This document shows, piece by piece, positions 9,579 to 17,085 of a stretch of DNA of 39,132 nt; within the stretch, counting starts at the first letter, position 1, and every line of letters begins with the position of its first letter. The position numbers and the translations under genes are program-made. The notes under the pieces were generated by a model that saw only the letters and a list, made by a program, of their open reading frames with translations, was not told where the DNA came from and made no database searches. Origin of the DNA: Motiliproteus sp. (lineage in GTDB: Bacteria; Pseudomonadota; Gammaproteobacteria; Pseudomonadales; Balneatricaceae); NCBI GenBank assembly GCA_026196225.1, contig JAPHRD010000094.1:1-39132 (forward strand), written 5' to 3'.

Positions 9579-9941
9579 ATGACCTTTCCGAATCACCTCA
9601 ATCACTCACAACACAAGGTACAAGCACTCTTCGCTTTTCACACCAACACCGAAACATTACATCTCGCCGAAAAACCAAACCCCACCACCCGAAGACAGAG
9701 GAAAACACCGTAACCAGCAAAGCATAGCAACCTCAGAAACTCCACCCAACCAATAACACAAGCCCCCACAGCCTCCAAAACACCTCAACACAAAACGCTG
9801 CATCGCAGCATACCAGCCGTTTTCCCCTCTGTAATCGCACAATATCAGTGCAAGGAAACCTGTTAAAGATATTTAAATAGCACCCTCCTAATTGACAAAT
9901 GTTATTTAAATAAAGAGGTCTTTTATTTATTCAGCAGATAA
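9579..9941. other. Gene-free, strongly C/A-biased convergent intergenic region
   Basis: Between the gltA and prpE terminators lie about 360 bases without a supported gene. Up to about 9840 the plus strand is rich in A and C and poor in G. Open frames here lack ribosome sites and family features. A short hairpin GCTGC-ATC-GCAGC occurs near 9797. Two copies of the palindrome TATTTAAATA (9870-9879 and 9903-9912) lie 33 bases apart with TTGACA at 9892-9897 between, but no suitable -10 box follows. Confidence 0.5.
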
Positions 9942-9973
9942 AAAAAGCCCGCTTATTTCTAAGCGGGCTTTTT
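9942..9973 (-). terminator. Intrinsic terminator of prpE (bidirectional in form)
   Basis: A 14-bp stem AAAAAGCCCGCTTA / TAAGCGGGCTTTTT with a 4-base loop, flanked by A and T runs so it can work on both strands. It lies 20 bases after the prpE stop on the minus strand. Confidence 0.92.
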
Positions 9974-9993
9974 AGTTTAAGTATCGGTGTTAT

Positions 9994-11883
9994 TTATTTA
10001 CCGATACCATGACTACCCATAATTTCTGAAATCTCAGGTAAGCTAGCTGGATCATCGATGGTAGACGGTACGCTATATTCTTCACCATCTGCAATCTGAC
10101 GTAACAGCTTACGCAAGATTTTACCAGATCGAGTCTTAGGCAGACGATTGACTACGATGGCCTGACGGAAGCAAGCCACCGCGCCGATCTCTTTACGAAC
10201 CATAGCTACCAATTCGGCTTCTAGCTCTTTTTCGTCAAGCTCTACACCGTCTTTAAGCAACACTAGCCCTACGGGATTCTGCCCCTTCAGGGAGTCAGCA
10301 ATACCAATAACCGCACACTCGGCGACTGCAGGGTGATCCGCTACGACTTCTTCCATCTCGCCGGTAGAAAGACGGTGACCAGCAACGTTAATTACATCAT
10401 CAGTACGACCCATGATAAAGACGTAACCATCATCATCTTTATAACCGCCGTCACCAGATACATAGTAGCCATCGAAGATTGTCAGATAACTGGTACGGAA
10501 GCGCTCAAAATCACCCCATACCGTAGGCAAGCACCCTGGAGGCAGAGGACGCTTGATAGCGACGTTACCCTGCTCATTCGCACCCAGTTCATTACCCTTT
10601 CCATCGAGGATCTGAACATTAAATCCAGGCGTAGGAAGCGTCGAAGAACCAGGCTTAGGCTCCTGAGGATCAACACCCATCAGGTTACCGCAGATTGCCC
10701 AACCAGTTTCAGTCTGCCACCAGTGATCCACAACAGGCAGACCCAGCAGATCTTTAACCCAGTGATAAGTCGGAGGATCAAGACGTTCACCGGCCATGAA
10801 GATGTATTTCAGGCTAGACAGGTCATATGGCTTCAAGCACTCAGACTCAGGATCTTCTTTGCGAATCGCACGGAAAGCAGTCGGCGCAGAGAACAAACCC
10901 TTAACCTTATACTCTTCACAAACACGCCAGAACGCACCGGCATCTGGAGTACGAACAGGCTTTCCTTCGTAGAATACGGTAGATAGGCCAGCCAACAATG
11001 GTCCGTAAACGATGTAAGAGTGACCTACAACCCAACCTACGTCAGAAGCAGCCCAAAACACATCGCCAGGCTCCATGTCGTAGATCGCCTTCATACTGTA
11101 ACGCAGTGCCACAGCATGACCGCCGTTATCACGCACAACCCCTTTTGGCTTACCGGTAGTACCCGAGGTGTAAAGCACGTACAGAGGATCGGTGCCTTTA
11201 ACCGGTGTGCAGTCCGCAGGCTCGGCCTTGGAAACTGCTTCAACCCAATCCAGGTCACGCCCTTCGGTCATTTCCGCTACTACTTGAGGACGCTGGAACA
11301 CAATACAGTTCTTTGGCTTGTGAGCAGACAGCTCGATCGCCTTGTCCAGCATTGGCTTATAAGGAATTACTTTCTGAATCTCGATACCGCAAGAAGCAGT
11401 CACGATCACTTTGGGCTCTGCATCATCAATACGAACCGCCAGCTCGTTAGGAGCAAAACCACCAAACACAACCGAGTGGATAGCGCCCAGGCGGGCACAA
11501 GCCAGCATGGCAACAGCAGCTTCGGGAATCATTGGCATGTAGACAACAACACGGTCGCCCTTCTCAACACCCTGAGCTTTCAGCGCACCAGCAAAGCTTG
11601 CTACTTGATCGCGCAGCTCGCTGTAAGTGTAAGCTTTCTTGGTGTCAGTCACTGGAGAATCATAGTAGATCGCTACCTGATCGCCACGACCACTATTCAC
11701 ATGGTAATCCAGTGCCATATAGGCAGTATTCATCTCACCATCTGCAAACCAACGGTCGATACCGTTATCATCAACAGACAGGATGGCTTCAGGCTTTTTA
11801 AACCACTCCAGGGCTTCCGCCTTCTCTGCCCAAAACTCAGCGGGACTTTCGATAGATCGGTTGTATTCGTTTAGATAGGCCAT
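9994..11883 (-). CDS. prpE: Propionyl-CoA synthetase (propionate--CoA ligase)
   Basis: A 629-residue adenylate-forming acyl-CoA synthetase that activates propionate via propionyl-AMP. It has the family core YTSGTTGKPKG followed by VVRDNGGHAVAL, the segment that separates PrpE from acetyl-CoA synthetase, then SDVGWVVGHSYIVYGPL, HWWQTETGW, GRTDDVINVAGHRLSTGEMEE and the catalytic lysine K588 in PKTRSGKILRK. Length is close to Escherichia coli PrpE (628). The ATG at 11883 has AAGGG about nine bases upstream. Other prp genes are not adjacent, so propionyl-CoA must be used by enzymes encoded elsewhere. Activity on acetate, acrylate or butyrate cannot be excluded. Operator-like repeats lie upstream. 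Confidence 0.92.
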   Translation of the reverse strand: MAYLNEYNRSIESPAEFWAEKAEALEWFKKPEAILSVDDNGIDRWFADGEMNTAYMALDYHVNSGRGDQVAIYYDSPVTDTKKAYTYSELRDQVASFAGALKAQGVEKGDRVVVYMPMIPEAAVAMLACARLGAIHSVVFGGFAPNELAVRIDDAEPKVIVTASCGIEIQKVIPYKPMLDKAIELSAHKPKNCIVFQRPQVVAEMTEGRDLDWVEAVSKAEPADCTPVKGTDPLYVLYTSGTTGKPKGVVRDNGGHAVALRYSMKAIYDMEPGDVFWAASDVGWVVGHSYIVYGPLLAGLSTVFYEGKPVRTPDAGAFWRVCEEYKVKGLFSAPTAFRAIRKEDPESECLKPYDLSSLKYIFMAGERLDPPTYHWVKDLLGLPVVDHWWQTETGWAICGNLMGVDPQEPKPGSSTLPTPGFNVQILDGKGNELGANEQGNVAIKRPLPPGCLPTVWGDFERFRTSYLTIFDGYYVSGDGGYKDDDGYVFIMGRTDDVINVAGHRLSTGEMEEVVADHPAVAECAVIGIADSLKGQNPVGLVLLKDGVELDEKELEAELVAMVRKEIGAVACFRQAIVVNRLPKTRSGKILRKLLRQIADGEEYSVPSTIDDPASLPEISEIMGSHGIGK

Positions 11884-11944
11884 TGTACCGTTCCCTTCTA
11901 CTTATAGATTTTTGGAGATACAGAAGGCACCTGCCCAACAACAC

Positions 11945-12013
11945 ATTGTAGACAGTTGCCCCAAAACGTGAAGCTACTCTAACCGAATTGTAGACGTTTT
12001 TATCTACGACAAT
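11945..12013 (-). promoter_or_regulatory. Cluster of TTGTnGACA-like operator candidates at the prpE promoter
   Basis: Three related 12-base sites lie 60-130 bases before the prpE ATG: ATTGTAGACAGT (11945-11956), ATTGTAGACGTT (11987-11998) and, inverted, ATCTACGACAAT (12002-12013). Each first or last six bases fit the half-site ATTGTMG. Reading the minus strand, TACAAT boxes fall inside the first two (11950-11945 and 11992-11987), so a bound repressor could cover a -10 box. The shape resembles sites of GntR-type regulators. Confidence 0.5.
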
Positions 12014-12130
12014 AGGCGTACAACTAAAGCTAAAAATTGATTTCCAGCCCATACAGCGGGGCTCTCAAGTAATATCCTATTAACAAAACAACCACAAACC
12101 CAAACAGACCAAGAACCCCAAAAAACATCA

Positions 12131-12144
12131 GATTGTCGACAATC
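12131..12144. promoter_or_regulatory. Perfect 14-bp palindrome matching the prpE site family
   Basis: GATTGTCGACAATC is a perfect palindrome whose core ATTGTCGACAAT is the symmetrical version of the three sites at 11945-12013. It lies about 250 bases upstream of prpE and 16 bases past the uraA terminator, so it most likely belongs to prpE control. Confidence 0.5.
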
Positions 12145-12159
12145 ATCCCAAAGGCATAA

Positions 12160-12185
12160 AAAAACCCCGAATCAACGGGGTTTTT
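12160..12185 (-). terminator. Intrinsic terminator of upp-uraA
   Basis: Stem AAAAACCCCG / CGGGGTTTTT with a 6-base loop; on the minus strand it is followed by T residues. It begins 18 bases after the uraA stop. Confidence 0.9.
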
Positions 12186-12203
12186 CAATGGAAAGGCCAG
12201 TTG

Positions 12204-13463
12204 TTAGCCAGTTTTTCGCGGAAGTACCAGATTAAGAATGATCGATACGATGGCAGCCAACGCAATCCCTTTAAGGGTGAATTCGCCAATACCCAGCTGC
12301 ATACCGCCAATACCGAACACCAGGGTCAAGGACACGATAACCAGATTTCGAGCTTCGGAAAGATCGTCACCCGCCTTTATCAAAGTATTAAGACCAATGG
12401 CTGCAATCGCCCCAAACAGCAGAGTCATAATCCCCCCCATAACTGGAGTTGGTATAGAACTCAGTAGCGCACCGGTCTTGCCGGAAAATGAGAGCAGGAT
12501 CGCAAATACCGCCGCCCAGATCATAATGCGAGGGTCAAAAGCCCGGGTTAAGGCAACCGCACCAGTCACTTCTGAGTAGGTGGTATTAGGTGGCCCACCC
12601 AACATTGAAGCAGCACCTGTGGCCAAGCCATCGCCCAGCAGAGTTTTCTTAAGCCCAGGCTTTTTCAGATAATCCTTACCCGCCACATTACTGATGGCGA
12701 CCATATCTCCGATATGCTCAACAGCGGGAGCAATAGCTATTGGCAATATAAACAAGATCGCCTCGAGACTGAATTCAGGCGCAGTAAATTGCGGAACGAT
12801 AAACCAAGCTGCTTTTTCCAGCCCCGAGAAATCTACGATTCCGTAAAGCAATGCGGTAACGTAACCCACAATCAAGCCGACCAAGATCGGCACCAGACGC
12901 ATCATTCCCTTAGAGAACACCGCTGTTGCCACAGTGGCCAACAATGCCAGCATGGAAATCACCAGAGCCGCATCAGGATCCACCAGCACAGCAGCACCAT
13001 CTCCGGTTTTACCCAATGCCAGATTGACCGCAACGGGCGCCAAGCTCAAGCCGATCACCATAATTACAGGCCCCACAACTACCGGTGGCAATAAACGGTG
13101 CAGAAAACCACTACCCCTCCATGCCACCAGAAAGCTTAGAAGCACATAAAACAGACCGGCCGCCACCAAGCCAGACATAGTCCCGGCAATACCCCAAGTT
13201 GCAACGCCATGCATAATGGCCGGAATGAAAGCAAAAGAGGAAGCCAGAAATATCGGCACCGACCCCTTAGTCACCAACTGAAAAATCAGCGTCCCTAAAC
13301 CTGCGGTAAACAGAGCCACATTGGGATCAAGGCCAGTTAAGACAGGTACCAACACCAGAGCGCCGAATGCGACAAACAACATCTGTGCACCGAGAATACT
13401 CAGCTGCAGAACAGATTTGTCTTGAAACTCGTTCTCCGCTGCACCAACACCAGATTGATTCAT
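12204..13463 (-). CDS. uraA: Uracil:proton symporter, nucleobase-ascorbate transporter family
   Basis: A 419-residue, strongly hydrophobic inner-membrane carrier with the 14-helix NAT/NCS2 pattern. The substrate-binding glutamates are visible as E249 (PAVEHIGDM) and E298 (PNTTYSEVTG). The position of Escherichia coli UraA H245 is D253 here, a substitution I believe is common in the family. The ATG at 13463 has GAGAG eight bases upstream; a longer frame to 13517 would overlap upp and is less likely. It follows upp by 19 bases, and the pair imports uracil and converts it to UMP. Xanthine transport is a less likely alternative given the upp neighbour. Confidence 0.93.
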   Translation of the reverse strand: MNQSGVGAAENEFQDKSVLQLSILGAQMLFVAFGALVLVPVLTGLDPNVALFTAGLGTLIFQLVTKGSVPIFLASSFAFIPAIMHGVATWGIAGTMSGLVAAGLFYVLLSFLVAWRGSGFLHRLLPPVVVGPVIMVIGLSLAPVAVNLALGKTGDGAAVLVDPDAALVISMLALLATVATAVFSKGMMRLVPILVGLIVGYVTALLYGIVDFSGLEKAAWFIVPQFTAPEFSLEAILFILPIAIAPAVEHIGDMVAISNVAGKDYLKKPGLKKTLLGDGLATGAASMLGGPPNTTYSEVTGAVALTRAFDPRIMIWAAVFAILLSFSGKTGALLSSIPTPVMGGIMTLLFGAIAAIGLNTLIKAGDDLSEARNLVIVSLTLVFGIGGMQLGIGEFTLKGIALAAIVSIILNLVLPRKTG

Positions 13464-13482
13464 AATCAAACTCTCACAAAGA

Positions 13483-14112
13483 CTATTTAGTACCGAAGAT
13501 CTTGTCGCCGGCATCACCCAGACCTGGCAAAATGTACCCCTGCTCGTTCAATCCCTGATCGATAGAAGCGGTGAAAATCTCAATATCCGGATGCTGCTCC
13601 TCCACTTTTTCGATCCCTTCAGGAGAAGCCACCAGAAACAGGCCCAGAATCCGATTGCAACCTGCGTTTTTCAGCATATCGATGGTTGCGATCAGCGTGC
13701 CACCAGTAGCCAGCATCGGATCAATAATCAGCGCCGTACGGTTTTCGATATCACCAACCAGCTTTTCAAAATATGGAACCGGCTCCAGGGTTTCTTCATC
13801 TCGGTAGAGACCCACCACAGAAACCTTGGCGTTAGGAATGAGCTGCAATACACCATCCAACATGCCCAATCCAGCGCGAAGAATCGGTACTACCGTAATC
13901 TTTTTACCTTTAATCACATCAACCAGAAGTGGCTCCCCCGTCCAGCTTTCAATCTCATGGCGTTCTGTTTGCAGGTTTCGCGTGGCTTCATAGGTGAGCA
14001 GATTCCCCACCTCTCCGGCCAGCTCACGGAAATGCTTGGTGCTGATGCCGTTTTTTCTCATCAATCCGATTTTGTGTTGAATCAACGGATGCTTGATCTC
14101 ATGAACAGCCAT
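13483..14112 (-). CDS. upp: Uracil phosphoribosyltransferase
   Basis: A 209-residue type I phosphoribosyltransferase that makes UMP from uracil and PRPP. The PRPP-binding loop is [17 protein letters not shown], and the uracil-binding C-terminal region [23 protein letters not shown] is the Upp signature. ATG at 14112 with AGGAG six bases upstream. Length equals the family norm (208-209). First gene of the upp-uraA operon. Confidence 0.98.
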   Translation of the reverse strand: MAVHEIKHPLIQHKIGLMRKNGISTKHFRELAGEVGNLLTYEATRNLQTERHEIESWTGEPLLVDVIKGKKITVVPILRAGLGMLDGVLQLIPNAKVSVVGLYRDEETLEPVPYFEKLVGDIENRTALIIDPMLATGGTLIATIDMLKNAGCNRILGLFLVASPEGIEKVEEQHPDIEIFTASIDQGLNEQGYILPGLGDAGDKIFGTK

Positions 14113-14233
14113 GAATAACTCCTAGGTAAGATACCCCTGTGATCACATAGACAGACGCCCGTTGATTACACAGGTAAAAGATAATTTGGTGCAAAAAACA
14201 ACGGCGAGCCGCACCAATGAAAAAATTTGACAG

Positions 14234-14262
14234 ATTGTAAAGAATCATTAGACGAATGTATA
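14234..14262 (-). promoter_or_regulatory. Candidate sigma-70 promoter of upp-uraA
   Basis: On the minus strand TATACA (14262-14257) and TACAAT (14239-14234) are spaced by 17 bases, leaving a leader of about 115 bases before upp. The -35 matches four of six consensus bases, the -10 five of six. The remainder of the 268-base divergent gap must also hold the promoter for the gene at 14381; TACAAT at 14300-14305 on the plus strand is a possible -10 without a clear -35. Confidence 0.4.
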
Positions 14263-14380
14263 ACACCCAAATCAAATCTGCATCGCTTCTTTGATCGGTT
14301 ACAATTAAATAAATCGTTCTTAAACACCGCAGAAAAACACCGACGTTATTAGATAGCGACACTCATCAAAGGAAAGCACA

Positions 14381-14608
14381 TTGGATTCAGAATTAGCTAA
14401 GTGGTTTATCATCATCCTTGCAGCCCTCTCCTTCATCACAACGCTGTACCAATATCTGCGCAGTCGACGAAAGAAGATGCCGCTATCAGCACAAAATGAT
14501 GTTAAAGCTAGACGCCTTTGGCAATGCGACCCTCAAGCCTATCAAAGAAAATTCGGTGATATTGATCGCAAGTTGGAAGATAACTTGCGCGAACGATCAG
14601 AATCTTAG
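14381..14608 (+). CDS. Small single-pass membrane protein of unknown function
   Basis: A 75-residue protein. Residues about 8-27 (WFIIILAALSFITTLYQYL) form one hydrophobic helix, followed by a basic patch (RSRRKK) and a polar tail rich in charged residues, so the tail is expected in the cytoplasm. The start is a TTG at 14381 preceded by AAAGGA at a good distance; no in-frame ATG exists near it. It is divergent from upp and 49 bases upstream of the SpoIIAA-like gene on the same strand. I do not recognise a family. The good ribosome site and protein-like composition support a real gene. Confidence 0.6.
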   Translation: MDSELAKWFIIILAALSFITTLYQYLRSRRKKMPLSAQNDVKARRLWQCDPQAYQRKFGDIDRKLEDNLRERSES

Positions 14609-14657
14609 CTACTAAGAATTTGATTTCACTACAGAGTATTTGAAAGGACCTGTTTGG

Positions 14658-15029
14658 ATGTCTACAACCATCGAGCTGAACAAAGAGAATGGTTACCTAA
14701 TCGTGACGCAAACCGGTCAACTGGACCCGCAACAGATTAAAGAAGCCAGAGAAACGTCACTCCCCATGTTTCAATACTGTGATCGCGCGCTGGTGGATTA
14801 CCGAAAGGCCGACCTAAGCGGGTTGAGACTTATAGATCTCGATGATCTTTCCGCAGAATTTCACCAGGATGTTCCCGACTGCAAAAAGATGGCGATTATT
14901 CGTACCCAGGGAATTGACGATGACTATTACGCTCATCTTCGCAATGTTTGCAGTATCAAAGGAGTGGAAACCGAGCTATTCACAAGTGAAGAGCGTGCCG
15001 AGGAATGGTTACTACTGGATAAAACCTAG
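14658..15029 (+). CDS. SpoIIAA/STAS-like domain protein
   Basis: A 123-residue soluble protein resembling the SpoIIAA-like (STAS/SEC14-type) family of small proteins: an N-terminal beta pair (IELNKENGYLIVTQTGQL), a central VDYRKAD strand, a helix, KMAIIRTQ, and a C-terminal FTSEERAEEWLL helix. Such proteins have no established reaction and are thought to bind lipids or partner proteins. The ATG at 14658 has AAGGA nine bases upstream; a TTG at 14640 precedes that site and is less likely. It converges on panP, with seven bases between the stops. A hairpin (CTAGGC 15037-15042, GCCTAG 15052-15057) lies within the end of panP. Confidence 0.7.
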   Translation: MSTTIELNKENGYLIVTQTGQLDPQQIKEARETSLPMFQYCDRALVDYRKADLSGLRLIDLDDLSAEFHQDVPDCKKMAIIRTQGIDDDYYAHLRNVCSIKGVETELFTSEERAEEWLLLDKT

Positions 15030-15036
15030 TCAGAAA

Positions 15037-16686
15037 CTAGGCCGCATTTTTGCCTAGCAATTCCTGCAACTGATTCATCCGCTTGCGCAACGCCTTATCG
15101 GTAACGATCTGACGTTGCTCTTCAAGCACATCAACCAGTATTTCTGTGGTCGTCAACGGATTCGCCAACACAACCCGATACACGGTTATCAATTGCTGAT
15201 CGTAGCGCTTGGGAGTTAGCCGAGTACGGGAAACAAATGAGCGACCGTGTTCCCGCAGCGCCTTTTGCACATAGCGGTTGATCTTGTTGAGAATATCGTT
15301 GGCTCGCTTGCGAACATCTGGGTCAGCATCCACCAAAACTCGTCGAACAGATGCAGGTGCCCAACGGTAGGTCAGAATATTAAGCTCGGGTTCGCTGATC
15401 ACCTCAAAGTCATCAGATTGGCGAATCATATCGGCAAACAACCTGGCCTTTTCGATCCCTTGATCTACCAGTAGCTCATAGCCCTGACGGCCAATGATAT
15501 TTAGGCCCGAGTGAACCAGCATTGCCATACCTGGCCGAGAACCTTCGAGGGTATTACTGCCCAAATCCTTAGAACCTTGGCGAATAATATACTGCGCGTG
15601 GTGTTCGATGCTGTTAAGAGCAGCAGGATCCTTAAACAGGACCATCCCCACCCCCATCGGAACATAGAGCTGCTTGTGAGCATCAATGGTGACGGAATCC
15701 GCCCGCTCAATTCCCTTAAGCAGTTTACCGTGAGCCCGGGAGAAAATCGCAGGACCGCCCCACGCAGCATCTACATGGAAATGAATACCCTCTGCTTCGG
15801 CGATGTCGGCGAGTTTATCCAAAGGATCCACGTTGCCGGTTTCGGTGGTACCGGCGATGCCGACAATAGCCAGCGGCTTAACGTTTTCCTTTTTTAGCAG
15901 ATCGATTTTTTTCTGCAGCAAGTCGGGGCGTATGCGATTGTTTTCGTCGGTATCGACGGCCACAATATACTCACGACCAATACCCAACACATCAACTGCC
16001 TTACTTAAGGAGTAGTGACCCCGTTTTGAGACCAAAATTGCCGCACCATCAACGCCATAGTGCTTAAAAGCCTTGAAAACCCCCTCTTGGGCAATACCGC
16101 GGAATTCACCGTCAGCCCCGAAAGCCCGGTTCCTGGCAGCCCAGAGTGCGGTGATATTTGCCACTGTACCGCCTGAGCAGAATGCACCTAGGTGCTGATG
16201 ACTGTCGTGCAACCAGCGCTGGTAGAATTCCTCACCAGATTGGTAGATCAACCGATGCATCATTCCAAGCACTTGCCGCTCTAGAGGCGTGAAGGCTTTG
16301 GAAGTTTCGGTTTTCACCAAATTCTGATTGAGGGCGATCATGATCTTTGAAAGCGGGATCATGAAGTAGGGTAACGCTGAGGTCATATGACCGATAAAGC
16401 TCGGAGAAGCGGTGTGGACAGACTGCGCCACAACTTTTTCGAGTAAAAACTCGGTTTGTTCCGAAACGAAAACAGGCTCTTCCGGAATATCTGTATTGGT
16501 AAAGTCCTTCTCAATCTCTAACAGGTCGGTCTCTTCGGCAACGATATGCTGTTGCAGAAAGCCGATCATATTGTCTGAAATTGCATCATCCAACTGCATA
16601 AGCGTTGAATCAGGCGCTTCCGGAACCGTAAAGATTCGGTAGAGATTTTCTAGGCTGGCACAAGCGTGCTTATTGCTGTCGGTCAT
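15037..16686 (-). CDS. panP: PLP-dependent aspartate 1-decarboxylase (PanP type)
   Basis: A 549-residue group II pyridoxal-phosphate decarboxylase. The PLP lysine is K338 in TIDAHKQLYVPMG, and D306 in HVDAAWGG contacts the cofactor; FCSGGTVANITALWAARN is the phosphate-binding loop region. The N-terminus (LYRIFTVPEAPDSTL...DLLEIEKDF, SAPSFIGHMTSALPYF-like) matches the PanP family that makes beta-alanine from aspartate in bacteria lacking PanD, for pantothenate and CoA. Glutamate decarboxylase-like annotation is the usual alternative. ATG at 16686, with GGAG 11 bases before. No CoA-pathway gene is adjacent, so the substrate is inferred from family resemblance only. Confidence 0.85.
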   Translation of the reverse strand: MTDSNKHACASLENLYRIFTVPEAPDSTLMQLDDAISDNMIGFLQQHIVAEETDLLEIEKDFTNTDIPEEPVFVSEQTEFLLEKVVAQSVHTASPSFIGHMTSALPYFMIPLSKIMIALNQNLVKTETSKAFTPLERQVLGMMHRLIYQSGEEFYQRWLHDSHQHLGAFCSGGTVANITALWAARNRAFGADGEFRGIAQEGVFKAFKHYGVDGAAILVSKRGHYSLSKAVDVLGIGREYIVAVDTDENNRIRPDLLQKKIDLLKKENVKPLAIVGIAGTTETGNVDPLDKLADIAEAEGIHFHVDAAWGGPAIFSRAHGKLLKGIERADSVTIDAHKQLYVPMGVGMVLFKDPAALNSIEHHAQYIIRQGSKDLGSNTLEGSRPGMAMLVHSGLNIIGRQGYELLVDQGIEKARLFADMIRQSDDFEVISEPELNILTYRWAPASVRRVLVDADPDVRKRANDILNKINRYVQKALREHGRSFVSRTRLTPKRYDQQLITVYRVVLANPLTTTEILVDVLEEQRQIVTDKALRKRMNQLQELLGKNAA

Positions 16687-17085
16687 TAACGCTGACTCCG
16701 CTACGAACGGCAGAGCGAAGAGATGTACTTTCTACTTACAGCGACTGCCATAGCCTTCATTTAAAACCACCCACGGCAATCGAAAAAGCTTTTCTTCACT
16801 CACCGGGCGACATCCCGGCTTAAAAAGTCGAGGCAGTATTTCAGAGCTATTACGATAAAGCAATTGCTAACCCTCATTTTTATGGGACAAATTGGGCCAA
16901 AGTTCACTCTCTTCAACCATCACCCTTAGGCATCACGCATTATATTCAGGATAAGATGAAGCCATTTCAGTAGCTTATCGGCCCTGAACCAGTACAATGC
17001 CGTTTTTACCCTGATACTGGCCTATCTTCACCGCGATAAAGTCCGTAACGGGGCTAACTTGTCTTTTATATATAGGATTCAGTAA
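16687..17085. promoter_or_regulatory. panP-metH divergent control region with a MetR box
   Basis: This 399-base gap has no gene. TGAAGCCATTTCA (16957-16969) fits the MetR consensus TGAAnnnnnTTCA. TACAAT at 16993-16998 could be the metH -10; a start near 17005 would place the box centre at about -42, where an activator substitutes for a poor -35 (TAGCTT). A short hairpin CCGGG-CGACAT-CCCGG (16803-16818) lies nearer panP. I see no cobalamin or SAH riboswitch signature. Confidence 0.55.

Noticed and set aside
9657-9842. 61-codon minus-strand frame in the gltA-prpE spacer
   Set aside because: TTG start without a ribosome site; Gly/Cys/Trp-rich content follows from the G/T-rich strand.
10333-10986. 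Long plus-strand frames inside prpE (also 11020-11874)
   Set aside because: Antisense shadows of prpE; threonine/histidine-rich translation without domains and no ribosome site.
15037-15057. Hairpin CTAGGC/GCCTAG as a terminator between the SpoIIAA-like and panP genes
   Set aside because: It lies inside the coding end of panP, its T run is in the loop, and no T tract follows the stem.
16687-17085. Cobalamin or SAH riboswitch before metH
   Set aside because: No matching conserved core was seen, and a MetR box gives a simpler explanation.
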